A DNA stretch of 64,000 bases from Bacillota bacterium (GCA_023440965.1 JAEZRC010000002.1:1-64000), one strand, 5' to 3'. Positions 1 to 9,037 are shown, counted from the stretch's first letter. Translations and numbers: made by a program. Notes: generated from the letters alone by a model not told the origin.

Positions 1-3000
1 ATAACCATAGCTTATTGTTGAGAGAGGATTTGTTGGCTCAGATGAAGAGTCAGTTAAAGCGTATTCTGATTTAGAAAGAATATTTCCATATACATCATAG
101 GCGTAGGTATATGTTTTATTTTGTTCACCGTCATCTACACGAGTGAGCTGATTCAAGCTATCATATTTGTAGGCTGTTATTGTGCCATTTTTTGATACAG
201 AGCTGATATTTCCCTTGTCGTCATATGTATATGAAAAAGTTGTCGTGCTCTTTCCATATGTATTGCTAATACTTGCAATTTGATCAGTATTAGTTGTACC
301 ATAAGTGAAAGCAGATGAAAGAATACTATTTTCAATGCCATTTGTTTTTGAATATATATTCGTTGTTGTAATTTTATCGTCATCATTCTTAATATATGCC
401 TTGTTAAGGCTCAAATCATCATTAATAATAAATTTATCAAGATTATCAAGCCATTGCGTTGTAAAAGTTGTTCCATTTGTGGTTTCTACAAATTGCTTAA
501 TTTCATCAACAGTTGTTGTGCTGTAAATATGAATCGGTGTGAATGATCCATCAGTATTAATTGTAAAAACAGTTACAGTATCACCATCATATTCAGTTTT
601 CATACTATTAGTATGATCAGTTTTTTGTGTCATTGTGTTGTTTTCGTCATAAACATACTCGAAAGCAAAATCCGTTGCCCCATCTAATTTTATTCCGATC
701 ACATTACCATTTTCATAAAAATATTCAACAATATGTCCATTTCCGTAGGTAGTATTGGTTAAATTTTGTTTAAGATCATTTGAATAATCATAAGACACAA
801 GATTTTGTGTACCTACTTTAACATTTGTCGTATTTCCCTTGTTGTCATAATTAATTTCATATACATGAAATTTCTGAGAAGTCATGTTTCCGAAGCTGTC
901 ATATGTGTATGTAGTTGTTCTGCCATATTTATCAGTTATTGATTTAAGGTTGCCAACATCATCATATAAATATCTAGTTCCTACATTTGTATTTAAGTAA
1001 TCATAATTACTTGGTGATGCATTTAATCCATCATCAGCTGGATTATAGTAATCAGAATTGATTTGCTGAACAAGCTTTCCGTTATTATATACATATCTTG
1101 TTGTTTTCCCATCAAGGGTTTCTCGTATTTTATTTCCGCAGAGATCATATACAAATGAATTAGTTTTTCCATCTTTGGTAGTTTGACTTATTAATTGTCC
1201 CAGAATATCATATTGGAATAATTCGGTTTGTGTAGTTGTAACTCCTTCAGTTGTTTCGCTATATGTTATAGAGGTAATATTTTTATAACTATCATAAGAA
1301 TAACTTTCAGATTTATTTGTATCGTCATATTGGATTGAATTTATAGTACCATCAGTGTTATACGTGTATATAGTCTTATTAAATACTTCAGAATCAAGAT
1401 TACTTATCTGTTCAGTAGAAGGTATTGCATCTTCTTTAAGTGTGGCTACTAATGTTTGATTGCCTCTTTCATCGTACTGATAGAATGTTAAGTCAAATAC
1501 TTCATAACTAAGGTTCAAAATCTCGTCTTCTGTTGGAGTTGTATCTTGTTTTTGAACTGCTTTTGTTATGACTCTGCCCTTGGCATCATTTCGATAATAG
1601 ATATGAGAACCATCGGAACTTGATTCTTCAATTAAAAAATTGTTTGAATCGTAAATATAATTATTAGTTCCATCACTTATATATTCATTATTCTCAAATT
1701 TATATTTATTAACTTGATAAACGTTTCCTCTTTCATCGTAAGTATATTCGCTTTTATTATTTTGTTCATCAGTTTCAGTTGCAATTCTCATTGAATTAAA
1801 GTATGTTACTTTTTGAGTCTGACCATTACTATCTGATTGCATGATTTCTCTATTCTTATCATCATACGAGTAATTAATATATGCGCCATTTTTGGATAAG
1901 ATTTTTTGTAGTCTTCCGTCTGTTCCATATTGAATAGTTTCGTCATCACTTTTTGAAATTTTGTTGTTTGTGTACTCATAATTAGTAACTTTGCTCATTG
2001 GGTCAATTACACTAGCTAAATTGTTGTTATTCCAGCTGTAGTAAACGTTATTATTAGCTGGATTGGTAATCTGCGTTGGTTTGCCATCAGAAAATAAGAT
2101 AGATAAGCTTCTTGATGTGTTATCAGAAATGATTATTTTGGAAAGAGTGGTGTTACTGCTATCAGTGAATATTCTTTGGAAAGATAATGCATTGTTATTT
2201 GGATCAGCTATTTTTTCTATCATTCCAGTGCTATCAAAATAGTATGTAATATCATCTTTTCTTAATATATATTTATATCTTTTTGTCTTCTCTAATGTAT
2301 CATTAGTCATGTAGCTAGTATAGATACCAGAAGGTTGTTTCTCAAAATACTCAGTCTCCCCATTTTGAAAAATTACCTTAAATACATTTTGAGAAATACT
2401 TGATGTAATAGAACCATCATCGTTAAGTCGATCTACTTTGTTATTTAGTAATTGAATATCATATGAAAAATTCCATAAATTATCGTTTGAGCTGTATGAT
2501 CTATTTACACTAAAGTCGCCTATTGAGGTATCAAAAGATAAATCTGTGACAGTTTCAGAATATGCACCTATCATATCTTTTGAAGTAATAGCAGTTACGT
2601 TACTAATGTTTCCTGCTGTGTCTATGCTTCTTGCAAAAATTTCAGTAGGAGATAGATTATCTATTGAAAACTCTGTACTACAATCACACCATTGACCATC
2701 GCTGCCAATTTTGTATTGATTTGTAACAGGACTAATTAAATTATCTGGTGTTTTATCTTGTGGAGCAAACACTCTATACATACCATTATTATCATATATT
2801 TCAGGAGCTTCAGGTGAACTTTTATCAATCTTTGTTATATTAATTGATGAAAATTCAGTAATATTATCAGAATTATCTTTTACTTTTATATTGATATCAC
2901 TTGTGTTTTGTGAATAAGTCTTATAGTTAGTATCTTGCCAGGTAACTCCGTTATCAAAACTATATTGTAAATCTTCTGAGGTACCTGATGCTTTAACAGT

Positions 3001-5034
3001 TAGTGTTACATCTTGGTTAGTCCAATCAGTAGGATTGCCATTAATGCTCGAAATAATTGGTGAAGAGGTAATTTTAGAAATTATTACGGGAGTAGCTCCT
3101 GTTATATTTCCAGCTGAATCTTTTGCTTTAATATATATAGTTCCATTTTCACTAAACATTTTACTATTACTAGCTTGCCAAGTGACTCCATTATCAAAAC
3201 TATATGAAGATATTGCGACATTATCGGTTGCATTTACTGTTAATGTAACCGCATTATTTGTATAATCTGTTGGATTTCCATTTACCGCGGAAATTACAGG
3301 AGATGTTTTATCAATTTTGCTAATAGTAACTGTCTGTTTTTTGATATTTCCAGCGAGATCTTTTACTGAAACATATACAGTACTGTTTGCAGAATATGAA
3401 GGGGATACCTTGCTTGTCTGCCAATTATATGTGCTAGCAGATGAGGAAAAGGAGTAGGAAAGAGTTGTTGAGGCGTTGTTATCAGTTGCATTTACTGTAA
3501 GCTGAGCATTACCATTTGTCCATGTTGTTGGGTTGCCTGTAATACTTGATATAGTAGGTGCAGTTGTATCATTTGTATAGTTAATAACAGCATAAGGCTT
3601 AAACGATGAAGTAGAGTGTTCTTTTGTTGCAAAAGTTCTCCAAATAGTGTTAGTTTTGCTTTCATCATCACTAACTAGTGCTAAACCATAGTTTGTTTGA
3701 CCTTTATTAATCCAATCATTTACTGCTGTCTTAATATTATATGAATAAGTATATACTCCTCCAGCATTACTTATATTCTTTTTATCAAGTGCAGTGCTGA
3801 AGTGAGAGGGTTTATTAGTCCAAAGAACATTATTATTCCATGTAGAAGTCACTCTGTAAATACCGATATATGTATTACCAGTCCATCCAGTTGTTTCACG
3901 CACATTATATGTGGCGCTATTTATTATTGCTCCCTTTTTAATATCAGTTGGTAAGGTGAATTTCATATATGCTCTTGCATAGCCATAATCGACTGAATGA
4001 CCACTTCCCATTGTTGCATTTGCATAATTTACATAAGATACTCCTGAGTAAACTGATGAATCATAATCATTTGATATTGTTGGTGCTGGATCAATTGTTA
4101 CTGGGTATACAGTCTTTGGATTTTCAAGGTATTCTTTAGACACAACAATTGTCATTTTGTAAGAACTTGGTCCAATTTCTGTTAACTTATATTCGCAGTT
4201 ATCTGTGAAATGATCATAATCAGATGATTTTCCTTTGAAAGAGTCATATGCGAAGATAGGCGATAATGAGGTAATTGTCTTATTTGTGTTTGGGTTTATT
4301 ATATCTATACGTCTATTATCTTTACTAAGTGCTGCTTTATTGCCATTTAGCTTAAAAATAAAATTAAATTCATTTTGACCCTGATATTTTTTCAAAATGA
4401 TATCTTTCTGAACACTATTAAGCTGAGGCGTGTACCTTAATATAGTATTATCGCCAAAAACATTATTGTATTCAAAAGTGTCTACATCATTTCCATCAAT
4501 TTTAACTGTATTTGTGTGACCTAAAATACTTTCATTAGTATCATTTGGGATAGGGATATAAGAAAAGTTATAATCACTGCATTGTACGTTTATTCCAGTT
4601 GATAACGATGAAGAAAAATTAATACGATAATCATTTGCACCATTAGTATAATCGTATCCTTTATTTAATAACTCATCATTATTTTGAGCTACAATTGAAG
4701 TTTCTTTATATTTTACTTCTCCATCCTTAATAAACTTAATATCTTCAGAAAAAGCATATGCAGTTACACTGCCATCATCCATTTCCAATTCTAATACATT
4801 TTCTAAATTTGGATCATACCGTTCTTTAATTTTTTTGGCTTTTCTGGTGTTAATTTTATTTCTGATACTCTTTGATATTTTTTTATTAATCAAATTTTGA
4901 GTTTGTTCAGGCTTTGGATTTGTAGTCGCTTGTTTTGCAAAAACCTTTAAATTTGGTTGGAATAAAAATGAATAAACTAAAGTAATAACGAGGATACATG
5001 CAATTGTCTTCTTTGTCTTTCTAAACCTTTTCAT
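1..5034 (-). CDS. Large secreted YD-repeat (RHS-like) protein, 3' end beyond window
   Basis: Open for 1678 codons from ATG at 5034 to the window edge, so the C-terminus is missing. Residues 1-33 form a signal peptide (basic start MKRFRKTKK, hydrophobic core, VFA cleavage site). About residues 305-480 look like a DNRLRE-type adhesive module. From about 488, 575 and 660 follow three Ig-like domains sharing the motif GNPTxWTN/GNPTDYTN and ending near 735. After a DUF6531-like stretch near 830-930, repeated Y-D-x-x-G-N motifs (for example YAYDVYGN) run to the edge. In this family the YD repeats form a shell that encloses a C-terminal toxin or adhesin, which cannot be seen here. It stands alone, with no VgrG or secretion genes nearby. 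A secreted, surface-attached role is inferred. Confidence 0.85.
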   Translation of the reverse strand, partial: MKRFRKTKKTIACILVITLVYSFLFQPNLKVFAKQATTNPKPEQTQNLINKKISKSIRNKINTRKAKKIKERYDPNLENVLELEMDDGSVTAYAFSEDIKFIKDGEVKYKETSIVAQNNDELLNKGYDYTNGANDYRINFSSSLSTGINVQCSDYNFSYIPIPNDTNESILGHTNTVKIDGNDVDTFEYNNVFGDNTILRYTPQLNSVQKDIILKKYQGQNEFNFIFKLNGNKAALSKDNRRIDIINPNTNKTITSLSPIFAYDSFKGKSSDYDHFTDNCEYKLTEIGPSSYKMTIVVSKEYLENPKTVYPVTIDPAPTISNDYDSSVYSGVSYVNYANATMGSGHSVDYGYARAYMKFTLPTDIKKGAIINSATYNVRETTGWTGNTYIGIYRVTSTWNNNVLWTNKPSHFSTALDKKNISNAGGVYTYSYNIKTAVNDWINKGQTNYGLALVSDDESKTNTIWRTFATKEHSTSSFKPYAVINYTNDTTAPTISSITGNPTTWTNGNAQLTVNATDNNASTTLSYSFSSSASTYNWQTSKVSPSYSANSTVYVSVKDLAGNIKKQTVTISKIDKTSPVISAVNGNPTDYTNNAVTLTVNATDNVAISSYSFDNGVTWQASNSKMFSENGTIYIKAKDSAGNITGATPVIISKITSSPIISSINGNPTDWTNQDVTLTVKASGTSEDLQYSFDNGVTWQDTNYKTYSQNTSDINIKVKDNSDNITEFSSINITKIDKSSPEAPEIYDNNGMYRVFAPQDKTPDNLISPVTNQYKIGSDGQWCDCSTEFSIDNLSPTEIFARSIDTAGNISNVTAITSKDMIGAYSETVTDLSFDTSIGDFSVNRSYSSNDNLWNFSYDIQLLNNKVDRLNDDGSITSSISQNVFKVIFQNGETEYFEKQPSGIYTSYMTNDTLEKTKRYKYILRKDDITYYFDSTGMIEKIADPNNNALSFQRIFTDSSNTTLSKIIISDNTSRSLSILFSDGKPTQITNPANNNVYYSWNNNNLASVIDPMSKVTNYEYTNNKISKSDDETIQYGTDGRLQKILSKNGAYINYSYDDKNREIMQSDSNGQTQKVTYFNSMRIATETDEQNNKSEYTYDERGNVYQVNKYKFENNEYISDGTNNYIYDSNNFLIEESSSDGSHIYYRNDAKGRVITKAVQKQDTTPTEDEILNLSYEVFDLTFYQYDERGNQTLVATLKEDAIPSTEQISNLDSEVFNKTIYTYNTDGTINSIQYDDTNKSESYSYDSYKNITSITYSETTEGVTTTQTELFQYDILGQLISQTTKDGKTNSFVYDLCGNKIRETLDGKTTRYVYNNGKLVQQINSDYYNPADDGLNASPSNYDYLNTNVGTRYLYDDVGNLKSITDKYGRTTTYTYDSFGNMTSQKFHVYEINYDNKGNTTNVKVGTQNLVSYDYSNDLKQNLTNTTYGNGHIVEYFYENGNVIGIKLDGATDFAFEYVYDENNTMTQKTDHTNSMKTEYDGDTVTVFTINTDGSFTPIHIYSTTTVDEIKQFVETTNGTTFTTQWLDNLDKFIINDDLSLNKAYIKNDDDKITTTNIYSKTNGIENSILSSAFTYGTTNTDQIASISNTYGKSTTTFSYTYDDKGNISSVSKNGTITAYKYDSLNQLTRVDDGEQNKTYTYAYDVYGNILSKSEYALTDSSSEPTNPLSTISYGY

Positions 5035-5175
5035 TATGTTGTCAACATCCTTTTTGATAATTTGTTTGTGTTTATGTATTGTAGACTACGTAATAATAAC
5101 AGATTAATTTATTATTTGCAATATATTAAAGCAAATTGTAATTATTATTATTAAATTGTAATTTATATTAGATAT

Positions 5176-5203
5176 TTGACTTTATTTTTCAAATGGTTAT
5201 ATT
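5176..5203 (+). promoter_or_regulatory. Sigma-A-type promoter of structured RNA copy A
   Basis: TTGACT at 5176-5181 and TATATT at 5198-5203 are separated by 16 bases. The predicted start near 5211 falls just ahead of the first long helix of the RNA at 5221, which supports both the strand and the 5' end. Confidence 0.5.
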
Positions 5204-5211
5204 ATAACTTT

Positions 5212-5630
5212 ATAATAGCTATTACAGATTTGTAGATGTTACATAAAATTCATATACAGTTTTGCAAGAGTTTTCAGATAGTACGGTCTGGGGACTCTAA
5301 TTTTTTGCTATAAATCCTCTCACACAGGATTTATATAAATACAATTGAATAGCTGTACCTTTTTATGTTATAACATCTGCAAATCTGTAATAGTTGCGCC
5401 GAGATCAAGCTAATGCTTGTAGCGAGCATAAACATCCAGTAAGATTGAGCTACTTCAGAATGAACAGATTGGAGCTGTGGCTCTGAAAGGCTCTTGAGCA
5501 TACCTGTCAATATCAGTGGAGATATTAGCGTATGAAGCTTGAGCAAAATGAAAGATATTTTTGTACAGCGTATTAAAATGATATTATCAGGGTGGGTTTA
5601 ACCACCTACCCTGAATATTATATATTTTTA
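5212..5630 (+). ncRNA. Large structured RNA, copy A (ROOL-like candidate)
   Basis: About 420 non-coding bases with strong secondary structure. Bases 5221-5241 pair with 5371-5391 over 21 positions, including one G-U pair that fits only plus-strand RNA; an inner extension pairs 5241-5248 with 5361-5368. An 11-bp hairpin pairs 5268-5278 with 5287-5297, using three U-G pairs. A 10-bp hairpin at 5588-5613 (one G-U) lies near the 3' end. A core at about 5380-5530 (with GCTTGTAGCGAGCATA) is shared with copy B at 5916-6450. Length and closeness to tRNA genes recall the ROOL class of large ornate RNAs, but I cannot confirm the family. It lacks the signatures of tmRNA, RNase P RNA and 6S RNA that I know. 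Confidence 0.6.
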
Positions 5631-5728
5631 ATATTAAAAAAACAGTCGTATTATATAATTGCTTTATTAATATTAATAATATAGATTTAGATAAGCTTAT
5701 AATATAACTATAAACTTATCTAAACTAT

Positions 5729-5776
5729 TGGCAGGGGCAGAAGGGATCGAACCCTCGGCACGCGGTTTTGGAGACC
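5729..5776 (-). pseudogene. 3' fragment of tRNA-Trp (anticodon stem to CCA)
   Basis: On the minus strand the anticodon loop CTCCAAA (anticodon CCA), the 3' anticodon strand, the T-arm (GAGGG/CCTTC around TTCGATC) and the acceptor 3' strand TGCCCCTGCCA are intact. The 5' half is absent: no AGGGGCA acceptor strand or D-arm lies upstream, and similarity stops in the 5' anticodon stem. A fragment running from the anticodon stem to CCA is what an integrase that targets tRNA-Trp leaves at the distal end of an insertion. No intact tRNA-Trp was seen in the window. It cannot work as a tRNA. Confidence 0.75.
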
Positions 5777-5859
5777 ATGTCCCTCCACGCCAGCCTTTGT
5801 CTCTTTTGTGTATAATATATTGGTAATATTTCATCGTTACAAATATAAATAAAATTATT

Positions 5860-5904
5860 TCATAAAAATAAAAAACAAGCTTGACATATTTTATCAAGCT
5901 TGTT
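5860..5904 (-). terminator. Terminator hairpin overlapping the RNA copy B promoter
   Basis: A perfect 11-bp inverted repeat (5874-5884 and 5894-5904, arms AACAAGCTTGA/TCAAGCTTGTT) with a 9-base loop is followed on the minus strand by a T-rich run read from 5873 down to about 5861. It would stop minus-strand transcripts arriving from the tRNA-Gln side. The arms also contain the plus-strand -35 and the first base of the -10. Confidence 0.6.
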
Positions 5905-5909
5905 ATAAT
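5881..5909 (+). promoter_or_regulatory. Perfect-consensus sigma-A promoter of structured RNA copy B
   Basis: TTGACA at 5881-5886, a 17-base spacer and TATAAT at 5904-5909 match the consensus exactly. Transcription should start near 5916. No protein gene follows, only the structured RNA, so strong expression of that RNA is predicted. Confidence 0.8.
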
Positions 5910-5915
5910 TTCATT

Positions 5916-6450
5916 AAATTAAAAAGCACTCCACGAGCTACACGATTATTGACAGTAATCATGCAGCTCATAATCAGTCCAGATACAGCAATATCTGAAT
6001 GACTTAGTGAAATGCCGTTCTTGTGCTATATTAGCACATTGAATACATTATTGCATGAGTTTTCAGATGCGCACGATCTGGAAACTCTTTGCTTTTGCTA
6101 TTAATACCTTGCCCAAGGTTTTATATAGGGAGTTGTTAGATGAGTCGTAGCCATCTTCCACAACAACTTCGACAATTAAATAATTAAACCAATCAGCGTT
6201 TATAATATCTGCGAATCTGTAACAGTTACGCCGAGACCAGGCATTTTGCTTGTAGCGAGCATATACATCCAGTGGGATTGAGATACATCAGAATGAACAG
6301 TTTGAAGCTGTGCGCTTCGTAAGGCATTATTGTGTACCTGTCGTTATCAGTGGAGATAAATGTGTGCATAATTCTGCAAAAGGAAAGTCGCTGTTGATTT
6401 AAGTCTTAAACTAAATATACAGGGTGGGTTTACTGCCTGCCCTGTTATAT
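5916..6450 (+). ncRNA. Large structured RNA, copy B (ROOL-like candidate)
   Basis: About 530 non-coding bases behind a perfect promoter. Near the 5' end, GAGCT/AGCTC encloses GATTA/TAATC, followed by hairpins CAGATA/TATCTG and GTGCTA/TAGCAC. The hairpin 6057-6067/6077-6087 matches the one in copy A, with U-A pairs where A has U-G. A core resembling copy A (for example GCTTGTAGCGAGCATA) is followed by a 3' hairpin at 6419-6445 with G-U pairs that fit the plus strand. Its length is close to that reported for ROOL RNAs, which also often lie beside tRNA genes. The assignment is tentative, but I am fairly confident it is a structured RNA. Confidence 0.65.
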
Positions 6451-6520
6451 AGATTAATAACTTACAAGGTCACAACATTAAAATCTATTGCTATTTTGTA
6501 AGTTATCAATTAAAAATTAT

Positions 6521-6596
6521 TGGTTGGGGTGGAAGGATTTGAACCCTCGGAATGGAAGAGTCAGAGTCTTCTGCCTTACCGCTTGGCGACACCCCA
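6521..6596 (-). tRNA. tRNA-Gln (anticodon CTG)
   Basis: A complete 76-base cloverleaf with encoded CCA. Acceptor TGGGGTG pairs with CACCCCA, the anticodon stem GAAGA/TCTTC encloses CTCTGAC (anticodon CTG), and the T-arm is GAGGG with TTCAAAT. It follows tRNA-Gln(TTG) by 14 bases on the same strand. Confidence 0.95.
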
Positions 6597-6610
6597 GTGT
6601 TTTATATAAT

Positions 6611-6686
6611 TGGTTGGGATAGGTGGATTCGAACCACCGGAATGACGGAGTCAAAGTCCGTTGCCTTACCGCTTGGCTATATCCCA
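6611..6686 (-). tRNA. tRNA-Gln (anticodon TTG)
   Basis: A complete 76-base cloverleaf with encoded CCA. Acceptor TGGGATA pairs with TATCCCA, the anticodon stem ACGGA/TCCGT encloses CTTTGAC (anticodon TTG), and the T-arm is GGTGG/CCACC. It is first of a two-gene tRNA-Gln transcript. Confidence 0.95.
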
Positions 6687-6830
6687 GAAATTCAACACCG
6701 CTTATATATTATATCAAACCGCAAATATATTTGCAATACTAGACAATCACTTTTAACAATTTATTAATAATTAAACTGATTTAATTTGTGGTAAATTATC
6801 TCTATTTATTATGTTAACATAAAAGAAAAA

Positions 6831-6862
6831 TATCCTGACAAAATATTGTCAGGAATATTTTT
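6831..6862 (-). terminator. Terminator of the superoxide dismutase gene
   Basis: A CCTGACA/TGTCAGG stem with A/T-rich extensions contains the TGA stop of the gene upstream. T-rich tracts lie on both sides, so it could work in both directions. Confidence 0.7.
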
Positions 6863-7502
6863 TTCTTTTATTAATTTTGTATGAAACTATCGTTCTGTAA
6901 CATTCCTGTGCCTTTGCCCAGTCAGCCAGATTCAGCCACGCATCAATGTATTCATTACGCCTATTCTGATATTTTAGGTAATATGCATGCTCCCAAACAT
7001 CTACAACCAAAAGGGGGTACAAGCCTTTAGAAAGCACACTATCCTGATTAGCAGTTTTTTCAACACTAAGTTTCCCATTAATATTTGAAACAAGCCACGC
7101 ATAACCTGAACCAAACTGCGAAAGTGCTGCTGCTTTGATAATTGATTTGAGAGTTTCCAGCGAGCCAAACTGGCAGTTTATTGCATGCAAAAGCAAGCCT
7201 TTTGGTTCTTGAGCGTTCGGTGACATGAAATAAAAGTACATATCATGATTGTATACTCCACCAGCATTGTTTTTTACTTCAAGCTGAACACGTGATGGCA
7301 TTGTTTTGTATTCGGTAAGAAGCTTTTCGAGTGACCATGATTGATATTGAGGATAACCTTCGAGAGCATTGTTAAGGTTATCAACATACTTCTGCTGATG
7401 TTTTGTATGATGTATCCTGACAGTTTCCTCATCAATATAAGGTTCAAGAGCATCGAATGAATAAGGAAGTTTCCTGAGGTGGAACGGATAATGATCTGAC
7501 AT
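6849..7502 (-). CDS. sodA: Fe/Mn superoxide dismutase
   Basis: 217 residues, the normal size for cytoplasmic Fe/Mn superoxide dismutase, which converts superoxide to oxygen and hydrogen peroxide. Both domains are present: the helical N-terminal hairpin (RIHHTKHQQKYVDNLN) and the alpha/beta C-terminal domain ending in DVWEHAYYLKYQNRR. The four expected metal ligands are His31, His86 (NHDMYF), Asp168 and His172. Iron cannot be told from manganese with confidence. Its stop codon lies inside its own terminator hairpin. It follows the amidase-domain gene by 12 bases and may share its transcript. It is one of two oxidative-stress genes in the window, with the peroxiredoxin at 48081. Confidence 0.93.
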   Translation of the reverse strand: MSDHYPFHLRKLPYSFDALEPYIDEETVRIHHTKHQQKYVDNLNNALEGYPQYQSWSLEKLLTEYKTMPSRVQLEVKNNAGGVYNHDMYFYFMSPNAQEPKGLLLHAINCQFGSLETLKSIIKAAALSQFGSGYAWLVSNINGKLSVEKTANQDSVLSKGLYPLLVVDVWEHAYYLKYQNRRNEYIDAWLNLADWAKAQECYRTIVSYKINKRKKYS

Positions 7503-7514
7503 AAAATCACCCTT

Positions 7515-8009
7515 TCAAAATATTCTGAAGCCTTCAATATGAAGGCAACGTAACTTTTCATATATGTATGTATTTAGTGGACGCTGATTAGCATCAAAGG
7601 TATGCGTAGAAATTAATATTGCATTATCATTACTATAGCTTTCAAACCCTGTTATTATCATTGTATGATAATAGCCATTACCTCCACCTAATTGAATGAT
7701 ATCGCCAAGTTCAGCCTCGTATAAATCTATTTCTGTTGCATACGGACCGATTGATTTATTTCTTATCAAAAAATTATATAAAAATTGTACTCCTGTCCAC
7801 GCTGGCGCACGGTCATATGAAGAACTATAATACCATCCGTATGTCCTTGTATAATTCATTACATTTGTTCCTGCATAAATGCATTGCGAAATAAAGTTTG
7901 TACAATCTCCTCCGTAATTTTCAAAATCAAAATATCTTGGATTTCTTGAATTTGCCCATTTAATTGCATATTCCACAGCTTTGCTTCTGTCATAGGGCTT
8001 TGTTTTCAT
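7515..8009 (-). CDS. Amidase-domain (Amidase_6-like) protein
   Basis: 164 residues from ATG at 8009, chosen because GAAGGGAG sits 5 bases upstream; a longer frame to 8105 has no ribosome site. It resembles the putative amidase domain of Clostridia and Bacilli, a papain/NlpC-like cysteine fold. The nucleophile is probably Cys36 in GGDCTNFISQC and the general base His115 in GYYHTMI. RAPAWTGVQF and GDIIQL are also typical. In larger proteins the domain often comes with export signals, but none is seen here, so this form may be cytoplasmic. The substrate is unknown. Confidence 0.8.
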   Translation of the reverse strand: MKTKPYDRSKAVEYAIKWANSRNPRYFDFENYGGDCTNFISQCIYAGTNVMNYTRTYGWYYSSSYDRAPAWTGVQFLYNFLIRNKSIGPYATEIDLYEAELGDIIQLGGGNGYYHTMIITGFESYSNDNAILISTHTFDANQRPLNTYIYEKLRCLHIEGFRIF

Positions 8010-8127
8010 ATATACTCCCTTCAAAGAAATAAAATTTTCATAAAAATCTCTATGAAATTTACTGCTATAAAATAATATTAAAATCATAAAATAATTATGT
8101 AGCAATTATTAAAAAAAGAGGTGTAAA

Positions 8128-8301
8128 ATGAAAGAAGGAAGCTATCAGCTTGGGCTTTCTGATCTACTTGATCAGGATATATCAAGCTATGAATATTTTT
8201 ATTCTCTCCCTACAAAAACTCAGCAGAAAATCATTGCAAGGGATATACGTTCATTTGAGGAAATGCAGGATTATGTTCGACACCTTGAAGAAGACATATA
8301 A
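8128..8301 (+). CDS. Small conserved-looking protein, 57 aa, unknown function
   Basis: ATG at 8128 follows AGAGGTG by 5 bases, and the frame runs 57 codons to TAA at 8299. The protein is soluble and acidic, beginning MKEGSYQLGLSDLLDQDISS, with a later YFYSLPTKTQQKIIARDI. It has no membrane segment or cysteine. The good ribosome site, clean stop and terminator directly after it argue for a real gene. It is transcribed away from the amidase gene and towards the lipoprotein gene. I do not recognise the family. Confidence 0.7.
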   Translation: MKEGSYQLGLSDLLDQDISSYEYFYSLPTKTQQKIIARDIRSFEEMQDYVRHLEEDI

Positions 8302-8330
8302 AAAAGCTGCAGTATTATACTGCAGCTTTT
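8302..8330. terminator. Bidirectional terminator between convergent genes
   Basis: AAAAGCTGCAGTA/TACTGCAGCTTTT stem around a TTA loop, with a T-run on the minus strand and a T-rich tail on the plus strand. It serves the 57-aa gene and the convergent lipoprotein gene. Confidence 0.8.
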
Positions 8331-8335
8331 GTGCT

Positions 8336-8908
8336 TTATTTATTCTGAGCATATCCGAGTGAAATTGATGTAATTTTACCCTGCGATATTGTAAATGACA
8401 TTCCTTTTTCCTGAGTTCCGATTACAATTCTCATTTCAGTTGATATTTCATTGTTAATCTTTTCTCCATAAGCATTTATGATATTGTTAACAGGAATTCC
8501 GATTTTAATATCATGTTCAGTAGAGAAAGGGGATTTGTTAAAAACTTTTATTAAGCCAATTGTGTGATCGTCGTGACTTTTTATCATAGTGTACTCAGCA
8601 CCCATATCAAGATATTCCCATACCTGAACTTGTGAACCCGATGTGGTTTTGAATTCGCTTGATTTTGATGTTGGTTCACCATATCTGGCAAGCAGACTTC
8701 TATATGAAGTACCAATTTTAATTCCGTCAATTGATTCGGATGAGACTAACTCTTCGGCAATACTGTCAAAGTTAAGATTGTAATTTATAGGTAATTTATA
8801 GTCAGAAGCCGCAGTTTTGTTATTTGATATATTATCGGCTTTTCCGCCACACGACGCAAGAAAGGTGGCAATGCATACAACAAGAAAAAATGAAACTATT
8901 CTTTTCAT
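8336..8908 (-). CDS. Predicted lipoprotein with BamE-like repeats
   Basis: 190 residues from ATG at 8908, chosen because it starts a clear lipoprotein signal peptide (MKRIVSFFL, lipobox FLASC, Cys20). A GGGAGGTG lies somewhat far upstream (about 14 bases). After a Ser/Asn-rich linker, the mature part carries two related segments, IGTSYRSLLARYGEP and IGIPVNNIINAYGE, of the kind seen in BamE/SmpA-like beta-sandwich proteins. Membrane anchoring on the outer face is expected. Function is unknown; no partner genes adjoin. Confidence 0.75.
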   Translation of the reverse strand: MKRIVSFFLVVCIATFLASCGGKADNISNNKTAASDYKLPINYNLNFDSIAEELVSSESIDGIKIGTSYRSLLARYGEPTSKSSEFKTTSGSQVQVWEYLDMGAEYTMIKSHDDHTIGLIKVFNKSPFSTEHDIKIGIPVNNIINAYGEKINNEISTEMRIVIGTQEKGMSFTISQGKITSISLGYAQNK

Positions 8909-9037
8909 TTTATTACATAGCACCTCCCATTTTGTTTGCTTTAGGATATCATTAATCATCAACAAAGTCAATGGGATTGTAACTATTTGTAATTATTGTA
9001 ATCAAGTTCTAATATATTAAAATATGAAACTTGTCAA

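Noticed and set aside
5331..5546. Open frame on the minus strand across RNA copy A
   Set aside because: It has no ribosome site, is not preserved in copy B, and lies over paired RNA segments.
5212..6450. RNA copies as tmRNA, RNase P RNA or 6S RNA
   Set aside because: None of the tRNA-like ends, P4 core or long 6S rod with open bubble could be matched.
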